From a virus, in IMG/VR virus record IMGVR_UViG_3300000116_000296, positions 117 to 21,409 of that record: a stretch of 21,293 nucleotides of DNA, one strand, 5' to 3'. The position numbers and the translations under genes are program-made. The notes beneath the pieces are model-generated. The model made no database searches. It was given only the letters and a program-made list of their open reading frames with translations, and was not told where the DNA came from. Each line of letters starts with the position of its first letter. Position 1 is the stretch's first letter. Below, in pieces: positions 1-7,522 of the stretch.

Positions 1-86
1 CCTTGTGAACCTTGAGTACCGTCATCTCCTGGTGAACCTGGTGAACCATCAGTACCCTGATCACCAGTTATACCTTGGATACCTTG
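1..86 (-). CDS. Continuation of the collagen-like frame beyond the frameshift (partial, runs off the window)
   Basis: Read on the minus strand one base out of phase with the 61-2430 frame, this stretch encodes QGIQGITGDQGTDG followed by SPGSPGDDGTQGSQ. That is uninterrupted Gly-X-Y of the same composition as the neighbouring fibre. No start codon is expected, since it is the rest of the same shaft. It either joins the upstream frame after correction of a one-base indel at 87-90, or is the untranslated remainder of a truncated gene. The fibre's C-terminal tip would lie outside the window. Confidence 0.6.
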
Positions 87-1616
87 TGATACCTTGAGTA
101 CCTTGAGTACCTTGTGAACCATCAGTACCTTGTGAACCTTGAGTACCATCAGTACCCTGATCTCCAGCACCTTGGACACCTTGAGTACCTTGTGAACCAT
201 CAGTACCTTGTGAACCTTGAGTACCATCAGTACCTTGATCTCCAGCACCTTGGACACCTTGAATACCCTGATCTCCAGCACCTTGGACACCTTGGACACC
301 TTGAGTACCTTGTGATCCATCAGTACCCTGATCACCAGTTATACCTTGAGTACCTTGTGAACCTTGAATACCCTGATCTCCAATACCTTGGACACCTTGA
401 GTACCCTGAGTTCCTTGTGAACCATCAGATCCTTGAGTACCTTGAATACCCTGATCTCCAGCACCTTGGACACCTTGAGTACCCTGAGTTCCTTGTGAAC
501 CATCAGATCCTTGAGTACCTTGAATACCCTGATCTCCAGCGCCTTGGACACCTTGAGTTCCTTGTGAACCATCAGTACCCTGATCACCAGTTATACCTTG
601 GATACCTTGAGTACCTTGAGTACCTTGTGAACCATCAGATCCTTGTGAACCATCAGATCCTTGATTACCAGATGGTCCTGCTGGTCCCGGAGATCCTGAT
701 GGACCGGGGGATCCTGGAGATCCTGATGGACCAGGAGATCCTGATGGACCAGGGGATCCAACATCACCGTCATTTCCACTTGATCCCTGAACACCTTGAT
801 CACCAGTTATACCCTGTATTCCTTGAATACCCTGATCACCTTTATCTACTGCTTGACCAGATAGTCCCTGAATCCCTTGATCTCCATCAGATCCCTGTGC
901 TCCGGTTTCACCTTGTGTACCATCAAAACCCTGTATTCCTTGAATACCCTGATCACCTTTATCTACTGCTTGACCAGATAATCCCTGTACACCCTGTACA
1001 CCTTGATCTCCAGTTATACCTTGGATACCTTGAATACCCTGATCACCTTTATCTACTGCCTGACCAGATAATCCCTGTACACCTTGATCTCCAGTTATAC
1101 CTTGAATTCCTTGGTCACCGACACCTTGGATACCTTGAATTCCTTGATCACCTTTATCTACTGCTTGACCAGATAATCCCTGTACACCCTGTACACCTTG
1201 ATCTCCAGTTATACCTTGGATACCTTGATCACCAAGACCTTGTACACCTTGATCTCCAGTTATACCTTGAATTCCTTGGTCACCAGTTATGCCCTGTACA
1301 CCTTGGTCACCAGTTATACCTTGAATTCCTTGGTCACCAGTTATACCTTGAATTCCTTGGTCACCAGTTATGCCCTGTACACCTTGGTCACCAGTTATAC
1401 CCTGTACACCTTGATCTCCAATTATGCCTTGAGTACCTTGAATACCTTGTGAACCATCAAATCCTTGATTACCTTGGTCACCAGTTATACCCTGAATACC
1501 TTGAATACCTTGGTCACCCTTATCTACTGCTTGACCAGATAGTCCCTGAATCCCTTGATCTCCAGGTCCTCCTTGAATACCTTGAACACCTTGAACACCC
1601 TGAATACCTTGAGATC
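61..1616 (-). repeat. 9-base-unit collagen-coding repeat tract
   Basis: About 1.55 kb built from 9-base units that, read on the minus strand, encode Gly-X-Y triplets. Typical plus-strand units are accttgagt, accttggat, accttgtga and accatcagt. Longer blocks recur almost identically, such as the segments at 143-260, 440-500 and 520-560, and the tandem units around 1240-1410. Such tracts expand and contract by slippage and are difficult to assemble from short reads. Confidence 0.9.
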
Positions 1617-2430
1617 CAACAATCGCATTTCGATATACTATTACATCTAAACTTTCCCCAGAATCAAGAGACTCCGTCAGTGTTATAGTATCTCCCCCGC
1701 TTAAAGAATATAATGATGGTGATAAGTGAACACCATTTAAATAAACATCTACATCTTCTTCAGATGAATATTCGATAGTGAAGGATATCTGATCTTGTTC
1801 TGAAATAAAATTATAAAGAATTCTTTCAAATCCAAAAACACTATTAACACTAGCCCAACTAACACCTACACCAGTTGAGGTTAATATTGAATTGGCAATA
1901 CCAACATTATCATTAACATCATAGAAAACATCTGTTAACTTTAGACTTCCACGGATATCGACGTTTGCTTGAGGATTTGTGGTTCCAATGCCAAGAGAAT
2001 TTGTAGAACTGTCAAAGACCAATAAAGTATCTGTTACAAACTCCCCATTTTCATTAAAGATAACTTCTTTGGAAGATCCAGGAGCAAAAACAGTAATTGT
2101 TGAAATTGATCCGCTAGCAGTTGCAGTTATAGCTGCGCCAACAAAATTTACTTTAGATACACTGTTTGCAGTTCCGACAAGAACTCCCTCATCAAATATA
2201 CTGATTCCACCTAAAACCTCTGCAGGAGGAATTTCAACCCAATACTTATCATAAGAAACAGGATCATCAATCGTAACCAAATAATAATATTTGTCAGAAA
2301 TTGGTAGCTGCTTTTCTCCAGGATATCCAAGATCTGGTTCTGCCTGATCAAGACCAAGATATTGATATCTTTCGGTTGAAATTCCAGATATTGGTGTTTT
2401 TTTAACTCGGTTACTAAAATATTTTGCCAT
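61..2430 (-). CDS. Collagen-like tail fibre/virion protein, frame broken near its left end
   Basis: A 789-residue reading frame whose ATG lies 3 bases after the preceding structural gene. Residues 1-271 form a globular head. Part of it (around residues 145-185, with LGIGTTNPQANVDIRG) resembles the 'GIGTT.P...LDV.G' units of phage fibre proteins and similar units in the 1285-residue protein of this window. From about residue 272 it is Gly-X-Y, mostly GIQ, GVQ, GDQ, GTQ and GIT, with one proline-rich patch (GPSGSPGPSG, near 670-765). Such sequences form trimeric collagen-like shafts in phage fibres. Five copies of GQAVDKG and several G-x-GDQ steps break the triplet pattern. The frame stops at 61-63 after an off-phase tail (ITRYPRYNW), because one repeat unit at 81-90 is 10 bases instead of 9. 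The Gly-X-Y frame continues to base 1 in another phase. Probably a host-contact fibre; the receptor is unknown. Confidence 0.8.
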   Translation of the reverse strand: MAKYFSNRVKKTPISGISTERYQYLGLDQAEPDLGYPGEKQLPISDKYYYLVTIDDPVSYDKYWVEIPPAEVLGGISIFDEGVLVGTANSVSKVNFVGAAITATASGSISTITVFAPGSSKEVIFNENGEFVTDTLLVFDSSTNSLGIGTTNPQANVDIRGSLKLTDVFYDVNDNVGIANSILTSTGVGVSWASVNSVFGFERILYNFISEQDQISFTIEYSSEEDVDVYLNGVHLSPSLYSLSGGDTITLTESLDSGESLDVIVYRNAIVGSQGIQGVQGVQGIQGGPGDQGIQGLSGQAVDKGDQGIQGIQGITGDQGNQGFDGSQGIQGTQGIIGDQGVQGITGDQGVQGITGDQGIQGITGDQGIQGITGDQGVQGITGDQGIQGITGDQGVQGLGDQGIQGITGDQGVQGVQGLSGQAVDKGDQGIQGIQGVGDQGIQGITGDQGVQGLSGQAVDKGDQGIQGIQGITGDQGVQGVQGLSGQAVDKGDQGIQGIQGFDGTQGETGAQGSDGDQGIQGLSGQAVDKGDQGIQGIQGITGDQGVQGSSGNDGDVGSPGPSGSPGPSGSPGSPGPSGSPGPAGPSGNQGSDGSQGSDGSQGTQGTQGIQGITGDQGTDGSQGTQGVQGAGDQGIQGTQGSDGSQGTQGTQGVQGAGDQGIQGTQGSDGSQGTQGTQGVQGIGDQGIQGSQGTQGITGDQGTDGSQGTQGVQGVQGAGDQGIQGVQGAGDQGTDGTQGSQGTDGSQGTQGVQGAGDQGTDGTQGSQGTDGSQGTQGTQGITRYPRYNW

Positions 2431-2433
2431 TCT

Positions 2434-3093
2434 TTAAACGGTAGAATTCTCTAGTATGCTTCCAATGAATTCTAGTTGGAGTGGTCCAACTAACCCACCA
2501 CTTACATAAGTGTGTGATATCCCATTGGCACTGCCAACATTTGTAGTAAATGTTTTGGATCCACCAACATCGCTTTCAATGTTGTCTATAACAAAAGATC
2601 TTTGTGGACTAGGAAATATAGTAGTTGTTATTCCAGATCCTCCTGGACAAGACATTTCAATACCAGACATTGTAATTTCACTATCAGATTCAAATCCATG
2701 TGGTGTAGATGTTGTTATTGTTGCAACTCCCGTCGGTTCATAATATTCAACATTAGTAATTGTAACAATTCCAGATTGAACTGAAGTTATATAAACTGAA
2801 TCCAGAACAGATGCGGTTTTTTCTAATACTAATCTCCCATCAACCAAAATAACTGCATCATTCGGTGGCACTTCAACTTCTTTGATGATTCTTATATCTC
2901 TAGTATTTCCTGTACTTCTAGATTCTCTTCTTTGAATAAAAGTAACTTTTGGGTAAGTTCCTACGCCGACATTTGACACTTGAGCATAAAGCAATATAGA
3001 AGATGTCCCCGTAGGAACTTCATATAGTTTTTGCTCTCCAGGTGCAACTGGAGTGGATACTGATAGAAACTTATTAACTGGTGCAATTGCCAT
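2434..3093 (-). CDS. Virion structural protein, 219 residues, role unknown
   Basis: A complete ATG-started gene that begins 9 bases after the 1285-residue gene and ends 3 bases before the collagen-like gene, so it belongs to the same late block. The first half is beta-rich and ordinary. The second half carries the pattern ATITTSTPHGF...SGIEMSC...FVIDNI...GISHTYVSGG, which I recall as recurrent in large structural proteins of marine T4-like phages. There is no signal peptide or membrane segment. Its position between two fibre-like proteins suggests a baseplate, fibre-joint or fibre-associated subunit. That role is inferred from context only. Confidence 0.65.
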   Translation of the reverse strand: MAIAPVNKFLSVSTPVAPGEQKLYEVPTGTSSILLYAQVSNVGVGTYPKVTFIQRRESRSTGNTRDIRIIKEVEVPPNDAVILVDGRLVLEKTASVLDSVYITSVQSGIVTITNVEYYEPTGVATITTSTPHGFESDSEITMSGIEMSCPGGSGITTTIFPSPQRSFVIDNIESDVGGSKTFTTNVGSANGISHTYVSGGLVGPLQLEFIGSILENSTV

Positions 3094-3102
3094 TTTATTT
3101 TA

Positions 3103-6100
3103 TTATCCCCCCAAAGCAAGTATCAATGGTGTTAAGTTTGCCTGTATCGCTCTAGTAAAGTCTCTTCCAGAAATAGTAGATGTAGTTTGATCAATTGTTA
3201 AACCTTCACCAATCCTAAAGTTACCTTTTTGATCTGTACTTGTGAATGGAATTTGCCCCCCATTGATAGCAACAACTTCATTTTCAGGTATTGGGACACC
3301 ACCCTGGAAGGGGTTTGCTCTATTTATATCTGTGCCAGCACCAATATATTCGAAGGAGTGAGAGCTGGTAATAATCCTACTAAGTCTTCTAAATGATACA
3401 CCAACATTTGAGTTAACAGAATATGGTACAAATTCATTAAAGGTTACAGTAGTAATACCCAAGATTGATGGTTCTGTTGCAGTATTAACAGTATATAATA
3501 TTGGATCTGTAATTGCTTCTGCAGTTGCTCCACCAGAACCAGAAATAGTAATTGTAATATCTTGTTGATTGCTTCCTGTTCCTGATGGTAGGAAGTTTCT
3601 GCCACTCGAAATAACATCAATGGAAGAAATTGTTCCATCTGCATCAACATTTGCAGAAAGTTCTGCCAGAATTCCTTCTGGTCCTAGTGGTTCGGAAATT
3701 GTAATGTTTGGTGGTGCTGCTGCACTGTATCCAGATCCTCCATCTGTAACTCTTATGGATCTAATAACTCTAAGTGGTTCTGTAACTATACCTGCTTTTA
3801 CTCCCGTATCTGGATAATCATCCAGATTAATTTTAAAAAATACTCCTTGCCCATCAAATGGTTTTCTTACATTTTCTTCAGAGTCTTTAACACCATAAAA
3901 TACATAAGTATCTTCTTCGGCAGAAACTGTTGCTCCAGTAGTAATTCCAGTAAATTCATCTCCACTTGTTCCATCCGCATATAAACCATAATTACCAAAT
4001 GAAGAGTTTGAGTTTGTTATGTCACATTGACCACCACTACCAGCAAAAATTCCAATATTGCAATTAATAGTGAAAATAGAAACTAATTGTGCATATGCTT
4101 TGTTAGTAACAGAAACTCCAATACCATTTTGGTTATACTGTGTAAACGAGTCACAAACCATACATTTGAGATCTTGTCCAAGATTGTTTGTTCCTGTAAA
4201 GGCAGCAGAAACATGATCTCCATCAATTTTCATACCAATACTATCGGTCATAAAATTAGTACAGTTACGAATATATGGAGACCTCCATCTTCCACTTGGT
4301 CCTTCATTGCAAGGACCTGGATCTAGGAATCCAGATCTAGCACTACCAATTCCTACTGGTGGTGGAAATGCTACAGCAGCAGCAGTAATGTTAATAGGTG
4401 CTACATCATCATACGGATCTTTACTATATGCAAAACTCAAACTATCAATGAGACATCCTCTCCTAACATAGAAAACATCGTCATTGTTCTGTGGATAAAT
4501 TGTTACTAGTCTTAGGTCTTGTCCAACGACGGAAACATCAGTTCTTAATCCAATTGGATTATTTTCAGCATAAACACCAGAACGAACCATAATTGTATCA
4601 CCTGGTTGTGCTATTTCTGCTGCAGCACCAATAGTAAGTTTTGCTGAACCTTCTGTTCTTCCATTATTATCATCATTTCCATACTTTGTAACATATATAA
4701 TGTTCTTTGCATCTGCACCTGCTGGAGACCAAACAATTTTTCCGTTTGGATTATTAATATTCGGCGCAGCAGATGGTCCACTTCCAATAATAGTTGTAAC
4801 TATTCCCGCACAAACTGTGATAGCGGATACAACATTAGCACATCCATCTGGATCAATATTTGAACTATAGTTTGGATCGTCTTGTAGTGAAAGATCCCGA
4901 ATAAGAGAAATACTATTACCAACTCCTTGATAAGATCTGGTTGGTGGTAAGTTATTAATTACATATCTTGATACTTGAGCAGCAGTTGTAATGGCAACGA
5001 TTGTAGCATCTTTAATGCTATATCCATTTACATCCGTGCCAGTAATATGTTGTAGGACTGACCCATTATAATAAGATAAACCCGCACCTACGCAACGTGA
5101 ATTACCACCTCGTGTAATATCATAAGTAACTGCTTTTAGAATATCTTTGATATCATCTTTACAAGATGTGTAATCTGCGGATGATAATTCGAAAGCTGGG
5201 TTTTTATAGTCAGTGCTAGTTAAAAATCCAACTGCTTCATTTGCAATAAAGTCTAAGTTTAAACGTATGAGATTGGCAGCATCATAGAATCTTCCACCAA
5301 TAATATTGCCAGAAGTATCAACCCCTACGCTTGTTAAAACATTTCTTGGAACTTGGTAATTTTCATTTTTAAATCCAACTTCATTATTTGTGTCATAAAT
5401 TGCTTTTTGAAAGCGAACATCCTTATTAAAATCAACATCCTGTGATGGTGTTACACTACCAAATCCAACACTTCCTATTCCAGTTGTTGTGATAACTGTA
5501 CCACCAACACCAACTTGAAGAGTAGAATTTAAAGATGTTGCCCCATCAACTGTTAATGTATCATCAAAATCAACTGATTCTCCAACATTTAATCTTTTTA
5601 CAATACCGACTCCACCATCAATTTGAACAGATCCATTTGTTGGATTAGTAGAATCCGTTGTATTGTTAAATCTGGTGAGTCCATCAACATCAAGAGTACT
5701 GTTTAATGTAGTAGCACCATCAACATCAAGGGAAGAATTAAGTGTAGTAGCACCATCAACGTCAAGACCAGCGTTGAGTGTAGTATTACCATCAACGTCA
5801 AGAGTATTGTTTAAGGTAGTAGCACCATCAACATCAAGAGCAGCATTAAGTGTGGTAGTGCCATCAACGTCAAGGGAAGAATTAAGTGTAGTAGCACCAT
5901 CAACATCAAGGGAAGAATTAAGTGTAGTATTACCATCAACGTCAAGAGTACTGTTTAAGGTAGTAGCACCATCAACATCAAGAGCAGCATTAAGTGTGGT
6001 AGTGCCGTCAACATCAAGAGTATTGTTTAAAGTGGTAGCACCGTCAACATCAAGAGCAGCGTTGAGTGTAGTAATACCATCAACATCAAGAGCAGCATTA

Positions 6101-6960
6101 AGTGTAGTAGTACCATCAACGTCAAGACCAGATTCAAGTGTAGTATTACCACCAACATTCAAAGTTTCTGATATTTCTACACTTCCAGTAACATCTAAAT
6201 CTGCAGTTGGTGTTGAGTTATTAATACCTACTTTAGAATTTCTATAGATATTTCCACTAGCATTAGATCCCCAATAATCATAAACGAAAATATCAGCAAT
6301 ACTAGCATTATTTGAATTAACAGATGCCTGAACAGTATCTGTTGATGAACCAAAACTATTTCCAGCAACTAAATTTAATCCACTAAATGAAGTAAGACCT
6401 ACTAAAACTTCGTCATTATAAACAAAAATACCCTCACTAAAGGATGGTTCAAAGTTTACCCACCTAATACCATCTCCATCTTTAGTTAAGAAAGCTCCAA
6501 CATCACCAGGACTATTTGTAGAATCATAAATTTCATCATCGATTTTTATACTACCGGCAACGTCTAGTCGTTGCTCTGGGGATGTGCTTCCAATTCCAAT
6601 ATTTTGATTAACTATAATATTTTCAACAACATTAACACTACCATCAATATCAAGTTTATATTCTGGATCAGTTTTTCCTATTCCAGTATTTCCATTTTCT
6701 AATACTGTAAATAATGAACCACCAATTCCAACTTCTAATTTTTGTCTTGCTGAAAGAATATCAACAGTCAAAGACGAGTTAATGTCTATGTCACCAATAA
6801 AAGTAGTTAAACCAGTAAAGACTGAATTACCAGTTACATTTATACTATCAAGATCTAATACGTCCTTAGTAAAATCATAATTTAGTTTTCCGTAAATCGT
6901 CAGATTTTCTACAAAATCATCGCCAGAACTGAAAGTATATTTGTCTGGAGCTAATCCCAT
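3103..6960 (-). CDS. Large baseplate/tail-fibre structural protein with 12-residue repeats and a beta-helix-like domain
   Basis: A 1285-residue protein started by ATG with a clear ribosome site (AGGAG, 7 bases upstream). Three parts are visible. Residues 1-266 include units of the form GIG.T.PE..LD..GS, also seen in the collagen-like protein. Residues 267-434 are fourteen 12-residue units (one LNVGG unit, then thirteen LDVDG units). From about 750 to 910 the pattern IIYVTKYGNDDNNG...IAQPGDTIMVRSGVY resembles right-handed beta-helix (pectate-lyase-like) domains of phage fibres. Near residue 1073 there is a GGSGYSAAAPPNITI motif, and the end is FRIGEGLTIDQTTST...FTRAIQANLTPLILALGG. It is probably a peripheral baseplate or fibre protein, analogous in position to T4 gp10-gp12. 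I cannot assign an exact T4 counterpart. Confidence 0.7.
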   Translation of the reverse strand: MGLAPDKYTFSSGDDFVENLTIYGKLNYDFTKDVLDLDSINVTGNSVFTGLTTFIGDIDINSSLTVDILSARQKLEVGIGGSLFTVLENGNTGIGKTDPEYKLDIDGSVNVVENIIVNQNIGIGSTSPEQRLDVAGSIKIDDEIYDSTNSPGDVGAFLTKDGDGIRWVNFEPSFSEGIFVYNDEVLVGLTSFSGLNLVAGNSFGSSTDTVQASVNSNNASIADIFVYDYWGSNASGNIYRNSKVGINNSTPTADLDVTGSVEISETLNVGGNTTLESGLDVDGTTTLNAALDVDGITTLNAALDVDGATTLNNTLDVDGTTTLNAALDVDGATTLNSTLDVDGNTTLNSSLDVDGATTLNSSLDVDGTTTLNAALDVDGATTLNNTLDVDGNTTLNAGLDVDGATTLNSSLDVDGATTLNSTLDVDGLTRFNNTTDSTNPTNGSVQIDGGVGIVKRLNVGESVDFDDTLTVDGATSLNSTLQVGVGGTVITTTGIGSVGFGSVTPSQDVDFNKDVRFQKAIYDTNNEVGFKNENYQVPRNVLTSVGVDTSGNIIGGRFYDAANLIRLNLDFIANEAVGFLTSTDYKNPAFELSSADYTSCKDDIKDILKAVTYDITRGGNSRCVGAGLSYYNGSVLQHITGTDVNGYSIKDATIVAITTAAQVSRYVINNLPPTRSYQGVGNSISLIRDLSLQDDPNYSSNIDPDGCANVVSAITVCAGIVTTIIGSGPSAAPNINNPNGKIVWSPAGADAKNIIYVTKYGNDDNNGRTEGSAKLTIGAAAEIAQPGDTIMVRSGVYAENNPIGLRTDVSVVGQDLRLVTIYPQNNDDVFYVRRGCLIDSLSFAYSKDPYDDVAPINITAAAVAFPPPVGIGSARSGFLDPGPCNEGPSGRWRSPYIRNCTNFMTDSIGMKIDGDHVSAAFTGTNNLGQDLKCMVCDSFTQYNQNGIGVSVTNKAYAQLVSIFTINCNIGIFAGSGGQCDITNSNSSFGNYGLYADGTSGDEFTGITTGATVSAEEDTYVFYGVKDSEENVRKPFDGQGVFFKINLDDYPDTGVKAGIVTEPLRVIRSIRVTDGGSGYSAAAPPNITISEPLGPEGILAELSANVDADGTISSIDVISSGRNFLPSGTGSNQQDITITISGSGGATAEAITDPILYTVNTATEPSILGITTVTFNEFVPYSVNSNVGVSFRRLSRIITSSHSFEYIGAGTDINRANPFQGGVPIPENEVVAINGGQIPFTSTDQKGNFRIGEGLTIDQTTSTISGRDFTRAIQANLTPLILALGG
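3321..3328 (-). promoter_or_regulatory. Exact T4 late-promoter octamer TATAAATA inside the 1285-residue gene
   Basis: The minus strand reads TATAAATA, identical to the T4 late consensus, about 228 bases upstream of the 219-residue gene. It could give extra transcription of that gene and the collagen-like fibre. It also simply encodes Asp-Ile-Asn-Arg in the host gene, so chance is possible. Confidence 0.3.
5659..6162 (-). repeat. Fourteen tandem 36-base units (12 residues each)
   Basis: This stretch is exactly 504 bases, or 14 x 36. The first unit in reading order encodes LNVGGNTTLESG. The next thirteen follow LDVDG-x-TTLN-x-x, where the first variable position is T, I, A, N or L and the last two are AA, NT, ST, SS or AG; the final unit is LDVDGLTRFNNT. 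The plus-strand motif is 'ccatcaac(a/g)tcaag'. The very regular spacing suggests one turn of a beta-helix or a trimeric beta-shaft per unit, and recent expansion by unequal exchange. Confidence 0.92.
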
Positions 6961-6970
6961 TTGTTTTCTC

Positions 6971-7522
6971 CTATTCCGCTAAACTTAAAACGGTTCTTAA
7001 AATATCGAACGGTTTAGTGAATATTGAAGCATTTCCTAATGCCAAAATGTTTGTATTCTGCATCAGAAGAGCTGATAGTTTTCCTTCTTTAAGATATGGC
7101 GTTGGAACATCATCTGCTAGCATTCTTATATTTTTTGTAGCACCCTCTTCCTGATATCCAAGTCTAATATTTCTTCCTTGAATTACAACTTCCTCTTCAC
7201 CCTCGATAACAATTTGAGTTGCCTTAAACGTTATAATTCCATCTTCGGCAGTGAATTCAATACCCCCTTTGTGGGCAGTAAAAAGACAAGCAACATCAGT
7301 TGATTTAATTTTATCGCCACATTCAAACTGAAACTTACTATCAGTATTAAATCTAGCAAGTCCACTACCTTCATGAAAACTTTGGTTATATCTTAAACCA
7401 TCAGCATTGACAGAAACTAACTGATATGCCGTTTTTCCAGCAAATCCTACAACTGTACTTCCAGTTTCAACATATAGTTTTGGACCGAAAGACTCTAGAT
7501 ATCTTGGTTTATTATCGCTCAT
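6971..7522 (-). CDS. Small beta-rich virion protein with needle-like octads (candidate tail spike/needle)
   Basis: I place the start at the ATG at 7520-7522 (MSDNKPRYLES), giving 183 residues. This ATG overlaps the TGA of the preceding gene as ATGA, a typical coupling arrangement. An upstream TTG at 7531 would add three residues but is less likely. The protein is beta-rich throughout. Residues 97-120 fall into 8-residue steps (VIEGEEEV, VIQGRNIR), recalling the V-x-G octads of the T4 gp5 C-terminal needle. It lies in the hub-gene block, downstream of a gp5-like gene that has no needle of its own. A separate spike or needle subunit is therefore plausible. The fold assignment is inferred, and the protein could instead be a general beta-sandwich structural protein. 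Confidence 0.6.
   Translation of the reverse strand: MSDNKPRYLESFGPKLYVETGSTVVGFAGKTAYQLVSVNADGLRYNQSFHEGSGLARFNTDSKFQFECGDKIKSTDVACLFTAHKGGIEFTAEDGIITFKATQIVIEGEEEVVIQGRNIRLGYQEEGATKNIRMLADDVPTPYLKEGKLSALLMQNTNILALGNASIFTKPFDILRTVLSLAE

Noticed and set aside
61-1616. Short-period repeats as a possible CRISPR array or phage-type satellite
   Set aside because: The units are 9 bases, in coding phase, with no spacers, and translate to Gly-X-Y throughout.
114-1688. Long plus-strand open frame (524 codons) opposite the collagen-like gene
   Set aside because: It is a mirror of the 9-base repeat units, which happen to lack stop codons in that frame. The product is a low-complexity Leu/Tyr/His/Pro repeat with no plausible start context.
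5663-6247. Plus-strand open frame (194 codons) opposite the 36-base repeats
   Set aside because: A by-product of the tandem array on the other strand. It has a repetitive VVAPSTSR pattern and lies entirely inside a well-supported gene.
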